NCBI GenBank assembly: GCA_965221105.1
Contig: OZ244871.1
Location: forward strand, 930,001 to 994,000
Length of the DNA stretch: 64,000 nt
Source of the DNA: GM7GCV1 sp965221105
GTDB taxonomy: Bacteria > Pseudomonadota > Gammaproteobacteria > Pseudomonadales > GM7GCV1
Direction of reading: 5' to 3'
The notes beneath the pieces were generated by a model that did not search any database, was not told the DNA's origin, and saw only the letters and a list, made by a program, of their open reading frames with translations. Numbering within the stretch: the first letter of the stretch is position 1; each line of letters opens with the position of its first letter. Made by a program: the position numbers and the translations under genes. Shown one piece after another: positions 43,601 through 52,733 of the stretch.

Positions 43601-46600
43601 TGACCGACGATCCGTGGACCGAGCATGCGGTCGGCAGGATTTTGCCGCAGGCGAGTTCCGCGCTCAAGGAGCAGGGCGACCAACTGGATGTCACCACCTC
43701 TCCGGAAGGCCGAACACTGACGGGTAGCGACCACTACCAGATCACTTCCCGTGTGGGGCTGGACTATGGGCCCTGCTTCCGTGCCATTAAAACAGTCTGG
43801 GTGAACGGCCAACAGGCAATTGCCAGAGTCGCAGCACCTGACAACATCAGCGATCAGTTGAATGCGCACGAGTTACACCCCTGCTATCTGGATTCCTGTT
43901 TTCAGGTGCTCGCGGGCATGCTTATTATGGACACTGAAGATTTAGAGGCTGCCCAGAGTGCCATGATACCGGTGCGGGTTGGACGCCTGCAGGTCATGCG
44001 GAGAGCGCCCGCCTGCTGGCTTCGTGCGATGATCGTTGGACGCGCCCCAAGGTCGCTGGTTGCAGACTTCGACATATTTGATGCCGATGGAGCTTTAATA
44101 GCCAAGGCCCGGAACTGTCGTTTCAGGGCAGTGAAATTGACCCCCCCAACCGAGGAAACCAGTCTTTATGAGTATCGACCCATTCCCAAACGGCATCCAG
44201 CGAGCTCGCTGGAATGCAGGGGTGCCGATCTCGGAGAAATAGTACGTGAAGCTGCGAAGTCTCTGGAGACTGAATACCAACGCAACAGGCGCCGCAGACT
44301 CTACGGCGAGATCGTTCCACTCGTGGACACTCTGGTCGCCTGCTACGCCCACGAAACCTTATCTGATTACCTCATAGATCAGGCCGTCAACTTTGACGAA
44401 CTGGTCACCGAGCAGGATATTGAGCCGCGCCATCAAACTTTGGCCGCACGCCTGCTGCACATTCTCGAAGAACAGGGCTGGGCGGAAAAATCTTCAGAAT
44501 CATCCTGGTCGCTGGTCGATTCCGAGCAAATCCCCGACAGCCACTCCGTCTGGCTCACCCTGCTGGGAGACTACCCTGGATATCTGCCGGAACTGCTCCA
44601 GCTGGGCAGGGCTGGCACCCGGCTGGGAGACATACTTTCCGGTAGAGAAGATTCCGCGAAAATGCTCAATCCAACCGGTGCCAGCGGCATTGCAGAGCAT
44701 CTGGCTGACAGTGCTCTGAGTGTTCAAGGCACCGTTTCAGCTGCAGTAGAGGCCGCACGCACCTGGGCACAAAGCCGTGGGGAGTTCTACAGGGTGCTGC
44801 ATCTGGGCAGCGGCCACATACAGCTCTGTCCCCGGCTCGCCGAGATTTTTTCGGAAAACTCCGAGTACCTCTATGTGCACCAGAATCTGGAGAGTTGTGC
44901 ACAGGCAACCTCGAGACTGGAACTGTTCGCCAACGCCAGGGTTGCCAATCATGACTTTGAGTCCAGTGATGACTGGAGCCGGTTTGCAGAAAATGAGGGG
45001 CCTTTCGACCTGATTATTGTGAATGAATCCCTGCACAATCACACCCATCCGGATCGAATGCTGAGAGGCCTACGAACCAGAATGAGCAGCCAGGCAACTC
45101 TGCTCTGCGTTGAGCGAAACCCCTCACGCTATGCCGACATCACCCTGGGGCTGGACGATGACTGGTGGCATCGGACAACCAACCCGAACGACCCGGTTTC
45201 CCTGCGCCTGAGCGCGTGCAACTGGGAGAGGCTTCTTGGTGAGGCGGGATATACGGGAATCCGGACACTGAACGATGATCCCGACGGCCTGGCAGGCCCG
45301 TACCTGGTATGTGCCACAAACCCTGAAGCCGAGGCCTCAGTTCCCCACCCGGCACGCTGGCTGATTGTGACCGATTCCGAGGGCACCTGTTCAGATCTGC
45401 TCGCTGCTGTGCAACAAAAATTGCCCGCAGAGATTCAACTCTGGAACCTGCAACACCATCAGGGTGGAGTGAGTATCGATACAGATGCCAGGCTGAGCCG
45501 CGCCAATCTGCTTGATAGCACCATGTGGAGCCAGTTCAGCAAAGAACAGGGTCTCAAGGGCTTCGACCAGATTGTGTATCTATGCGGCTTGGATACGGAC
45601 TACCAGAGTGCGCCTGTCCAGCGGTCAGAGCACACCATGGATCTGCGCACTTTGGGGACCCTGAACCTGATCAACGCACTGAAAGACACAGAAGATGAGG
45701 CCCAGCCTTCCCTGACGCTGATAACGTGCCGCGGCAACGGCGTCTACCCTCAGGGACTCGCACATCCGGCCGACGCGGCACTCTGGGGGCTTGGGCGGGT
45801 CATCCGCAATGAGCGCCCGGACCTGCGCTGCCGCCAGATTGACCTCTCAGACACGCGCTGCGACACGGTCATCGGCCACCTGATTACCGAGCTGTGTTGG
45901 CCGACAGCTGATCAGGAAGTAATCCTCAGTGGGAGTTCGCGTCATATCCTGCAGATGCAGCCAGGCGAGATTGAGGAGATTCAAACTGAACCCTGGAACG
46001 GCAACCTCAAGCTCGATTTCAGCGAACCAGGGCTTCTGAAAAACCTCCATTGGATACCAACCGAAGCGCGAGAGCCCTCAGCAGGACAAATACGGGTCAA
46101 GCCCATGGCGTCGGGCCTGAACTTCCGCGACGTCATGTACGCCATGGGATTGTTGTCCGACGAAGCTGTGGAATCAGGGTTTTCGGGCCCCACTCTGGGT
46201 ATGGAATTCGCCGGTATTGTCACAGGCGTAGGTGATGATGTCAGCAGGTTTGTTGAGGGGGATCACGTTATGGGCTTTGCCCCGGCCTGCTTCAGCACCG
46301 AGATCATCACTGCGGTTGAAGCTGCTGCCAAGATTCCCCGAAACTGGCAGTTCGAAGAAGCCGCCACGGTTCCCACAACCTTCTTTACGGCCTACTACGC
46401 CTTGGAATATCTGGCCAGGTTGCAGCCTGGCGAACGGGTCTTGATCCACGGTGGAGCGGGCGGCGTCGGCATAGCGGCCATCCAGCTTGCCCACTATCTG
46501 GGCGCAGAAGTCTTTGCCACTGCCGGTACGGATGAAAAACGTGATTTCGTCGGATTTCTGGGCGCGGACCATGTGCTGGACTCCCGCAGTCTCGAATTCG

Positions 46601-48252
46601 CTGATGAAATCCTGCGTCTGACAGACAATCAGGGAATTGATGTGGTACTCAATTCTCTCGCAGGTGAAGCCATCAGTAAAAACCTCAAGATATTGAGACC
46701 CTTTGGCCGCTTTCTGGAACTCGGCAAACGTGACTTTTACGAGAACTCGCGCATCGCTCTGCGACCCTTCAGGAATAATATTTCCTACTTCGGCATTGAC
46801 GCCGATCAGCTCATGATGGAAAAACCGGAGTTGGCAGCGCGTCTGTTCGAATCCCTGATGCACATATTTGAGGAAGGCGCGTTGAGGCCACTCCCCTACC
46901 GAAGCTTTAACGCAACTCGTGCTCAGGAAGCCTTTCGCTATATGCAGCAGGCACGACAGATCGGCAAGATTCTGCTCAACTACAATGAGCTGCCGCAAGT
47001 GGCAAGCGCCCGCACAGAGACTGCCACATCACTTGATCTGGACCCCGAGGCAACCTATCTGGTTACTGGAGGCACCAGTGGCTTTGGATTGGAAACTGCG
47101 AAATGGCTCGCTCGCAAAGGAGCCAGACATCTTACGTTGATAAGCCGCTCCGGGATGCACGAAGGAGCTTTCACGGAGGCCTTCAAACAACTTCAGGATA
47201 TGGATGTCAGGCTGTGTTGCGAAGCCGTCGACGTCACTGATTTGACGAGCCTGTCCGACCTGTTCAGCACATTTGGCAACGAGCTCCCGACGCTGAAAGG
47301 CATCATTCACGCAGCCGCCCTGTTTGACGACGCCCTGCTGAGCAATCTCGACGGCGAGCGTCTTCGCCGGGTCATAGACCCCAAAGTGCTTGGTGGCTGG
47401 AATCTGCACAGGCTGAGTACAGAACAGGATCTTGAGTTCTTTGTTGTGTACAGCTCCATATCTACCTACATCGGCAATCCCGGACAGGGCAACTATGTTG
47501 CAGCAAACACGGCTCTTGAAGCCCTGATCAACATGCGCCGTGCCGCTGGCCACCCCGGACTTGCCGTCGCCTGGGGCGCCATAGCAGATGCAGGTTATCT
47601 GGCCCGGAACGGAGATGTGAAAGTTGCACTGCGGGAGCGGCTTGGAGCCAGCCTGGATGCTGGTGAGGCTTTGGATATTCTCGAACGACTGCTCGCATCG
47701 GGCCGCTCCAGTTGCGCGGTTACAGACCTCAGTTGGGCTGGCATGAAACGCTTTTTGCCAATTGCCGAATCCAGCCAGTATCGAATCATGAACTGGATTG
47801 CCACCACCCAGGGAGGCGACGAAGATCATGGCGAGGACATTCGGGTGCTCCTGGAGGGGCTGCCCCGCGACGAGGCACTGGAAAAAATCACTGAATTGCT
47901 CGCCCGGGAGATCGGCACAATTTTGCGTATACCAGCTGACAAACTCGATACGCATGCCTCGCTTTTTGATCTCGGAATGGACTCGCTTATGGGGGTGGAA
48001 CTGGCAATGGCTGTGGAGAAACGTTTTGACGTCAACATGCCGGCCATGGCGCTATCCGAAGGCCCATCAATCACCCGGCTCGCCGAGCGCATCATGCAGA
48101 AGCTGCTCGGGGCCGAAATAGAAGAAAGTACCGATGAAACAGACAACCTGAGGCGCCTGGCTTCAGTACACAATGAAGAAATCACCCAATCGAATCTGGA
48201 AGAACTCGACGACATGATCAGTACATCTGACTCCGGCCAGAACATTCTCTGA
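40606..48252 (+). CDS. fully reducing type I polyketide synthase, RkpA-like
   Basis: 2548 residues. KS (about 3-430): Cys177 in DSACSSSL, His312 in EAHGTGT, His352 in NIGHMETASG. AT (about 540-850): Ser627 in GHSVGE and YAFHS, suggesting malonyl units. DH (about 895-1190): His929 in DHVVGRGEVMP, Asp1096 in LDSCFQ. About 1230-1580: methyltransferase-like region with a degenerate loop (LHLGSGHIQL). About 1585-1770: structural KR half. ER (about 1805-2135): GGAGGVGIAA at 1949. KR (about 2145-2330): TGGTSGFG, Ser2284, Tyr2297. ACP: Ser2460 in GMDSLMG. Same order and size as rhizobial RkpA; expected to make a long, reduced acyl chain iteratively. First gene of a four-gene operon. Confidence 0.95.
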   Translation: MPKTKQKIAIVGMAFRFPGQIDDSGKFWEALTDKRDLVTEISSDRWDTSIFKHSRRSEAGKSYVFSAGQLDRIHEFDAQFFGISPREAAQMDPQQRMLLELAWEALENAAVNPESIEGTDCSVFVGIASNDYAQRRMDDFSSADAYSMTGSTASIASNRLSYVFDLRGPSISVDSACSSSLVALHQACTSIWKGEASHALVGGVNMLLHPFGFVGFSKASMLSEQGRCRAFDADGDGYVRSEGCAVFYLKPLDQAENDGDRIHAVIVNTAVNSDGRTKGITMPSRNAQSALLRQVYAEAGIDVNDIDYIEAHGTGTAVGDPIEASAIGETLAKLRSHKHVLPIGSVKTNIGHMETASGMAGLIKTVLCLKHRAVPANLHFDRPNPDIDFDGLNICVVDEYLELSPDADRPLIAGVNSFGFGGTNSHVVIEEYRDETERYSEIPEDMEPPPLFLSAASQGALKAVARNYADFLKSNSAWYYDIAYQLAHKRAHLSNGLAVKAKSVSAIIRSLRTFAEDESDSNSVTQTLAEKNAEVAFIYSGNGSQWLGMGRQLYAQDPRFAEHLQEVDKLLSTHVDYSLVEELHAEESDSRLHLTEVAQPALFAIQVGVTEWLGDQGLKPKAVAGHSVGEVTAAWVSGALTLKQAVRVIVERSTAQGLTRGTGRMAALGADPDRTRQLMHRLGLETSLEIAGVNSLKSVTLAGSLPALETLQVEAERHGLFFRILDLDYAFHSKYMEPVRDRLLTALESLRPERTRIPMYSTVTGQQINGRKFTAQYWWDNVRQPVAFGKAVMNMIEDGFHVFMDVGPHPIMRGYLNECLREAGLRGMVCPTLQKNSDEVDDIQRALLSTHLAGAYINLDRHFPVPGMHIELPRYAWQPSEFRYDPTEEGYNLVGRKIEHPLLGYRVKPDLPLWENHLDSELVPYLADHVVGRGEVMPAAGFAEMALAASSIWYGTEKHEIEDFEVRAPLLFEQDRLRAVTFDLTADDGWFVVRSRQRLTDDPWTEHAVGRILPQASSALKEQGDQLDVTTSPEGRTLTGSDHYQITSRVGLDYGPCFRAIKTVWVNGQQAIARVAAPDNISDQLNAHELHPCYLDSCFQVLAGMLIMDTEDLEAAQSAMIPVRVGRLQVMRRAPACWLRAMIVGRAPRSLVADFDIFDADGALIAKARNCRFRAVKLTPPTEETSLYEYRPIPKRHPASSLECRGADLGEIVREAAKSLETEYQRNRRRRLYGEIVPLVDTLVACYAHETLSDYLIDQAVNFDELVTEQDIEPRHQTLAARLLHILEEQGWAEKSSESSWSLVDSEQIPDSHSVWLTLLGDYPGYLPELLQLGRAGTRLGDILSGREDSAKMLNPTGASGIAEHLADSALSVQGTVSAAVEAARTWAQSRGEFYRVLHLGSGHIQLCPRLAEIFSENSEYLYVHQNLESCAQATSRLELFANARVANHDFESSDDWSRFAENEGPFDLIIVNESLHNHTHPDRMLRGLRTRMSSQATLLCVERNPSRYADITLGLDDDWWHRTTNPNDPVSLRLSACNWERLLGEAGYTGIRTLNDDPDGLAGPYLVCATNPEAEASVPHPARWLIVTDSEGTCSDLLAAVQQKLPAEIQLWNLQHHQGGVSIDTDARLSRANLLDSTMWSQFSKEQGLKGFDQIVYLCGLDTDYQSAPVQRSEHTMDLRTLGTLNLINALKDTEDEAQPSLTLITCRGNGVYPQGLAHPADAALWGLGRVIRNERPDLRCRQIDLSDTRCDTVIGHLITELCWPTADQEVILSGSSRHILQMQPGEIEEIQTEPWNGNLKLDFSEPGLLKNLHWIPTEAREPSAGQIRVKPMASGLNFRDVMYAMGLLSDEAVESGFSGPTLGMEFAGIVTGVGDDVSRFVEGDHVMGFAPACFSTEIITAVEAAAKIPRNWQFEEAATVPTTFFTAYYALEYLARLQPGERVLIHGGAGGVGIAAIQLAHYLGAEVFATAGTDEKRDFVGFLGADHVLDSRSLEFADEILRLTDNQGIDVVLNSLAGEAISKNLKILRPFGRFLELGKRDFYENSRIALRPFRNNISYFGIDADQLMMEKPELAARLFESLMHIFEEGALRPLPYRSFNATRAQEAFRYMQQARQIGKILLNYNELPQVASARTETATSLDLDPEATYLVTGGTSGFGLETAKWLARKGARHLTLISRSGMHEGAFTEAFKQLQDMDVRLCCEAVDVTDLTSLSDLFSTFGNELPTLKGIIHAAALFDDALLSNLDGERLRRVIDPKVLGGWNLHRLSTEQDLEFFVVYSSISTYIGNPGQGNYVAANTALEALINMRRAAGHPGLAVAWGAIADAGYLARNGDVKVALRERLGASLDAGEALDILERLLASGRSSCAVTDLSWAGMKRFLPIAESSQYRIMNWIATTQGGDEDHGEDIRVLLEGLPRDEALEKITELLAREIGTILRIPADKLDTHASLFDLGMDSLMGVELAMAVEKRFDVNMPAMALSEGPSITRLAERIMQKLLGAEIEESTDETDNLRRLASVHNEEITQSNLEELDDMISTSDSGQNIL

Positions 48253-48294
48253 TTCCCCTTCTGCACAGACCCCAAAAACCGCCCATTCAGCGTT

Positions 48295-49656
48295 ATGAGC
48301 AAGCACAAGAAATCCCTGTTCGGCATGTCTGACAAAGCCAAAGAGCAACTGATACAGGCCGCCCTGAACAAGCGAAGTGAATCACTCGCTGCAGATCGGC
48401 AGGCGCAGAGTCCAAAGTCGAATTTTTCCGGGGAACGCCGCCTGAAAATTGACCCCGACCTGTATCGGTTCGATGGCTACCAAAACTACAAGGACATGTT
48501 GATACAGAAGGCAGCTTCGGAGCATTTGGAGATCGCCAACCCCTTTTTTCGTGTCCATGAAGGCATCGCCGACGATACTTCGGTGATCGACGGCCAAGAG
48601 CGTATCAATTTCAGCAGCTACAACTATCTCGGACTCAATGCAGACCTGCGCGTATCCGAGGCCGCCAAGGAGGCCATTGACCGCTACGGCACCTCTGTCT
48701 CCGCATCCCGACTGGTGTCTGGAGAACGTCCCATACACCAGCAGCTTGAAGCCAAGCTGGCCAGCTTTCACGGTGTCGAAGATTCAGTTGTGTTCGTAAG
48801 CGGACATGCCACCAACGTTTCAACTATCGGCTATCTCTTCGGCCCCAATGATCTGGTTCTCCACGACTCCCTGATTCATAACAGCGTTGTCATGGGCATC
48901 CAGCTATCCGGTGCCTTTCGTCTGCCCTTCCCCCACAATGATTGGCAAGCCCTGGACCGCATTCTGGCTGAGCGTCGACGCGAATTTGAGCGAGTACTGA
49001 TCGTTGCAGAAGGCATCTACAGCATGGACGGTGACTATCCGAACCTGCCCAAGTTCATAGACATCAAAAGACGCCACAGGGCCTTTTTGATGGTTGACGA
49101 AGCACATTCCCTGGGTGTTATGGGTACACGCGGTCGAGGGATCGCCGAGCATTTCAATATTTCCGGCACAGATGTCGACATCTGGATGGGGACCCTGAGC
49201 AAATCTCTCGGTAGTTGCGGAGGGTATATCGCCGGAGAAAAGGCGCTGGTTGATCACCTCAAATTTGCCGCGCCTGGTTTTGTGTACAGCGTGGGCATTT
49301 CCCCCCCACTGGCTGCCAGTGCACTCAAGGCGCTTGAGATTCTCGAACAGGAGCCACATCGCGTACGCCACTTGCAGCACAACGGCGAATTTTTCAAGGC
49401 TCAGGCACAACAGGCCGGCTTGGATACCGGCCTCAGTGAGGGCTTGTGCATCACACCAGTTATTGTAGGGAGCTCAATCAAGGCAACGCGGCTTTCCAAT
49501 AATCTCTTTGAAAAAGGGATCAATGCGCAACCCATTATTTACCCGGCAGTGGAGGAACGGGTCGCCCGATTGCGGTTTTTTGTCTGTACACATCATACGG
49601 AAGCGCAAATAGAACAGACCGTAAGGGCCATTAAAGACCAGATAGGTCAGCTTTAG
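48295..49656 (+). CDS. alpha-oxoamine synthase (KBL/BioF/SPT fold), RkpG-like
   Basis: 453 residues: the usual ~400-residue PLP fold-type I core preceded by a ~70-residue extension. NFSSYNYLGLN, YGTSVSASRLVSGERPIHQQLE, VSGHATNVSTIGYLF, VAEGIYSMDGDYPNLP, LMVDEAHSLGVMG and GTLSKSLGSCGGYIAG with PLP-Lys303 are all intact. These enzymes decarboxylatively join an amino acid to an acyl thioester. Placed 42 bp after a PKS with its own ACP, it would release the polyketide as an aminoketone. RkpG in rhizobia has the same partner. Confidence 0.92.
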   Translation: MSKHKKSLFGMSDKAKEQLIQAALNKRSESLAADRQAQSPKSNFSGERRLKIDPDLYRFDGYQNYKDMLIQKAASEHLEIANPFFRVHEGIADDTSVIDGQERINFSSYNYLGLNADLRVSEAAKEAIDRYGTSVSASRLVSGERPIHQQLEAKLASFHGVEDSVVFVSGHATNVSTIGYLFGPNDLVLHDSLIHNSVVMGIQLSGAFRLPFPHNDWQALDRILAERRREFERVLIVAEGIYSMDGDYPNLPKFIDIKRRHRAFLMVDEAHSLGVMGTRGRGIAEHFNISGTDVDIWMGTLSKSLGSCGGYIAGEKALVDHLKFAAPGFVYSVGISPPLAASALKALEILEQEPHRVRHLQHNGEFFKAQAQQAGLDTGLSEGLCITPVIVGSSIKATRLSNNLFEKGINAQPIIYPAVEERVARLRFFVCTHHTEAQIEQTVRAIKDQIGQL

Positions 49657-49687
49657 ACCCGACGAACCGACCAGAAAAACGCATTCC

Positions 49688-50494
49688 TTGAGCAAAAAGC
49701 GTATCCTCCTGTGCACCAATCCGGGTATTTGCGCCAGCCTGGTATTGCTCCAGCTTATCAGGTCGCCGGATTTGGAGATTGCTGGTGTGTTCCTGTCCTC
49801 GCGTCTGCGTACCCGATCAGGGAGCAGGATCGGCGACGCAACGCGCATCATTCGTCAATCCGGTCTCCAATACGCCAGCTACCTGGCTGCCGGAACACTG
49901 GGCTTTGAACTTGCGAGCTTCAGTGCACCACTGCCCACTGCACACAAGATCGCCCAAGATAACCGTATACCCCTGCTCAGTCACCCGGATATCAACCAGC
50001 CGAAAGCTCTGAGCTGGGTGAGAGACTCCGGCCCCGATCTGCTTCTTTCAAGCTTCTTTAATCAGAAATTGCGAGCAGATGCACTGGGTACACCTTCGCA
50101 GGGTTCTGTGAACCTTCACCCTTCACTCCTGCCCAAATACAAAGGCGTCGACCCAGTGTTCTACTGTGCGCTGAACGGCGAACACACACTTGGTATCAGC
50201 CTTCACCAGATGGATCAAAACTATGATACTGGCCTGATTTTGGCCCAGGACAGCCTCAGCTGGAACCCGTCGAGAAGCGTATTCTGGCACACAACAGAAT
50301 TGTTCCGCATGGGGGGACAACTGTTTCTCAACTGGCTTCGAGAACCCGCCAGATTCGAAACCAGGAACAACACACCGATATCCGATCACTACGATTCATG
50401 GCCAACACCACATCAGGTTCGTCAACTGCGAGCAGAAAAAATTGCCCTATGGAACTGGCGGGATTTCCGCGAGCAGGTATATCGATGCCAATAA
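49688..50494 (+). CDS. formyltransferase-fold enzyme
   Basis: 268 residues, TTG start 31 bp after the oxoamine synthase. The central motif VNLHPSLLPKYKG gives Asn142 and His144, and QNYDTGLIL gives Asp180, the catalytic triad of folate-dependent formyltransferases (Fmt, ArnA-N, sugar N-formyltransferases). The N-terminal Rossmann part (KRILLCTNPGICASLVLLQLI) is somewhat atypical. Context suggests N-formylation of the amino group produced by the preceding enzyme, or of an amino sugar; it is too short for Fmt with a C-terminal domain. Confidence 0.85.
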   Translation: MSKKRILLCTNPGICASLVLLQLIRSPDLEIAGVFLSSRLRTRSGSRIGDATRIIRQSGLQYASYLAAGTLGFELASFSAPLPTAHKIAQDNRIPLLSHPDINQPKALSWVRDSGPDLLLSSFFNQKLRADALGTPSQGSVNLHPSLLPKYKGVDPVFYCALNGEHTLGISLHQMDQNYDTGLILAQDSLSWNPSRSVFWHTTELFRMGGQLFLNWLREPARFETRNNTPISDHYDSWPTPHQVRQLRAEKIALWNWRDFREQVYRCQ

Positions 50495-50625
50495 GCCTGC
50501 CGAATGAGTATTTTTCTGAGAGAACAGCCGACACACACTTGACTCCTGGCATATCGCAACCTATGGTCGCGCGCTGAATCCATTCATGCGCCGGGGCGTG
50601 AAACCTGGGCCTCACGACCGCTTCA

Positions 50626-51861
50626 ATGTCAGATTCACGTACTTTTCTCTTTCTCCAGGGTCCCGTTTCGCCGTTTTTCAGGTTGCTGGCACAGAAGCTC
50701 AGAACCATGGGTCACAGGGCCTGCAAGGTCAACCTGAACTTTGGAGATCAGTTGCTGTCCCGGGATCCAGACAGCCTGAACTATAGAGGCACCCTGGATT
50801 CATGGAAATCCTGGTTCACCAGCCTTGTCGAAGAACGGCGGGTCTCCGATATTATTCTGCTCGGTGAGCAACGCGAATACCACCGCGTAGCAATCAAGAT
50901 TGCCCGGGAGAGGGGCATCGAGGTAGTGGTCACCGACTTTGGCTACCTGAGACCGGACTGGATCACCTTCGAACGCGACGGAATGTCGGCTGAGTCGGCC
51001 TTCCCGCGTGATCCCGCGGAAGTTGTGTCGCTTGCTGGCCGCTGCGAGGAACTGGTTATGGAACAACGCTTTGAAGATTCATTTTTTAACCAGGCGTACT
51101 GGGACATACTGTACAACCTGGCAGCAATCATTGGGTGGCCCCTCTACCCGGGCTACGACAACTTTCGGGTATACAATCCGGTACAGGACTATCTGGGCAT
51201 ACTGGTGCGCCTGTTGCGGCGAAGAAGTGTTGAGCCCAGAGCGCAGCGATTCGTCAACGAGATGATCAGCACGGGCCTGGACTATTTCGTCTACCCCTTG
51301 CAAATACAGCGCGACTACTCTATCCAGGCATACTCACCCTACTCGGGCAATGAGCAACCGATGGAGGAAATTCTCCTGTCCTTTGCCCAGTCAGCGCCTG
51401 AACAAGCACACCTGATCATTAAAATTCATCCACTGGATCCCAACCCGTTTAAATGGAAACGAATGGTCAATACCCGGTCAGAAAAACTGGGACTGGCTGG
51501 ACGGGTGCATTTTTTGGATGGCGGAGATCTGAACCGTCTTCTGAAAAACGCCCTTGGCGTTATCACCATCAACAGCACGACAGGAATCACCGCACTGCAA
51601 CTCGGCATTCCCACGCGCACCCTGGGTGATTCCGTTTACAACATCGACGGATTGGTCAGTAGACAGCAGCTCCATGATTTCTGGGGCGATCCTCAGCCAC
51701 CGAACCTGCAGCTGAGAAATGCTTTTGTACGTGCTCTGGCTGGCACGGTGCAACTGAAGGGGACCTATTATCGTCAGCCGGGACTGAATGCTGCAGTTGA
51801 CGAGGCTGCGCAGCGACTCCACTGCAAACGGATCAACCAGCCGCTCACATGGCGAAGCTGA
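50626..51861 (+). CDS. kpsS: KpsS-like capsule polysaccharide protein (Kdo transferase type)
   Basis: 411 residues. FLFLQGPVSPFFRLLAQKLRTMGHRACKVNLNFGDQLL, LLGEQREYHRVAIKIARERGIEVVVTDFGYLRPDWITFERDGMSAESAFPRD, and the later IIKIHPLDPNPFKWKR and VHFLDGGDLNRLLKNALGVITINSTTGITAL closely follow KpsS. KpsS adds the first Kdo to a lysophospholipid anchor in ABC-transporter capsules. As last gene of the PKS operon it suggests that the PKS-derived lipid may be the acceptor. kpsMT/DE exporters are not in the window. Confidence 0.9.
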   Translation: MSDSRTFLFLQGPVSPFFRLLAQKLRTMGHRACKVNLNFGDQLLSRDPDSLNYRGTLDSWKSWFTSLVEERRVSDIILLGEQREYHRVAIKIARERGIEVVVTDFGYLRPDWITFERDGMSAESAFPRDPAEVVSLAGRCEELVMEQRFEDSFFNQAYWDILYNLAAIIGWPLYPGYDNFRVYNPVQDYLGILVRLLRRRSVEPRAQRFVNEMISTGLDYFVYPLQIQRDYSIQAYSPYSGNEQPMEEILLSFAQSAPEQAHLIIKIHPLDPNPFKWKRMVNTRSEKLGLAGRVHFLDGGDLNRLLKNALGVITINSTTGITALQLGIPTRTLGDSVYNIDGLVSRQQLHDFWGDPQPPNLQLRNAFVRALAGTVQLKGTYYRQPGLNAAVDEAAQRLHCKRINQPLTWRS

Positions 51862-51874
51862 TCAGACCCGATAA

Positions 51875-52618
51875 CTACCTGGGTATGAGTCGCGCCACAC
51901 TCCTCAGAAAACCGCGCAGTATCTGAACCTCAGACTGGTCCGGTCGAATGCGACTGAACATCCGACGCATCCGAGTCATGGTCTGCCGGGGGTTTGACGG
52001 ATCGTGAAATCCAGTGCTCACCATGATCCGTTCGAAGTGATCTACAAGCATGTCGACAGCTTCGCCGCTGGCCAAGGGCTCGTCCCACTCCTCCCGTATC
52101 GGCAGCTCTCCGTCCTCGGCAAGCGCCTGCATGCGCAGCTCGTACGCAAGGACCTGAACCGCAGCGCTCAGATTCAGTGAACTGTATTCGGGATTCGATG
52201 GAATATGCACATGCAGCTGACAGCGCTGCAACTCGTCATTGGTCAGCCCACTGTGCTCCCGCCCAAAGACCAGAGCAATCTCGCTCTTCTCAGCCTCGGT
52301 AAAAATTCGAGTTGCACATTCGCGGGGATCGACCAGCGGCCATGGAATTCGCCGCTCACGGGCGCTGGTTCCCACTACAAGATGACAGTCAGCAATTGCC
52401 TCTGCAAATGTGTCTACAACTTGGGCGGATTTCAGCAGGCTGCCTGCTCCTGCGGCCCGCCAGGTCGCTCTATCCGAGGGAAATACCTCAGGCTGAACCA
52501 GATAGAGGCGCGAAAGCCCCATGTTCATCATGGCCCGGGCTGCACCACCGATATTGCCGGGCTGAGCGCAATTAACCAGCACCACGCGAATATTGTCGAG
52601 ACTCCGCACGGACTTCAC
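51875..52618 (-). CDS. trmJ: tRNA (cytidine/uridine-2'-O-)-methyltransferase TrmJ
   Basis: 247 residues from GTG. SPOUT fold: VVLVNCAQPGNIGGAARAMMNMGLSRLYLVQP, IALVFGREHSGLTNDELQRCQLHVHIPSNPEYSSLNLSAAVQVLAYELR with the knot residues, and a C-terminal helical extension for dimerisation and tRNA binding. It methylates position 32 of tRNA. Usually divergent from suhB; here a composite element and a GT-D gene lie between, and the element begins 70 bp upstream of this start, so its promoter may be altered. Confidence 0.94.
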   Translation of the reverse strand: MKSVRSLDNIRVVLVNCAQPGNIGGAARAMMNMGLSRLYLVQPEVFPSDRATWRAAGAGSLLKSAQVVDTFAEAIADCHLVVGTSARERRIPWPLVDPRECATRIFTEAEKSEIALVFGREHSGLTNDELQRCQLHVHIPSNPEYSSLNLSAAVQVLAYELRMQALAEDGELPIREEWDEPLASGEAVDMLVDHFERIMVSTGFHDPSNPRQTMTRMRRMFSRIRPDQSEVQILRGFLRSVARLIPR

Positions 52619-52687
52619 CCTTTGATCCTGGATTCCTTAGTTCATGGTATCGAGCTACGATGGTACGTCATTGAAACTCGCAGATAA

Positions 52688-52696
52688 AATAATGGT
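52688..52696. repeat. 9-bp target-site duplication, left
   Basis: AATAATGGT, identical to 56219-56227. Nine bp is the duplication length made by Tn5-like IS4 elements. It brackets the composite element exactly at the CTA-initial ends. Confidence 0.8.
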
Positions 52697-52733
52697 CTAC
52701 CACCACCCCACACATAACGCAGTGTTGTTGTGA

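Noticed and set aside
47029..47955. Minus-strand open frame of 308 codons within the PKS
   Set aside because: Antisense to the KR-ACP region, which is fully explained by the PKS.
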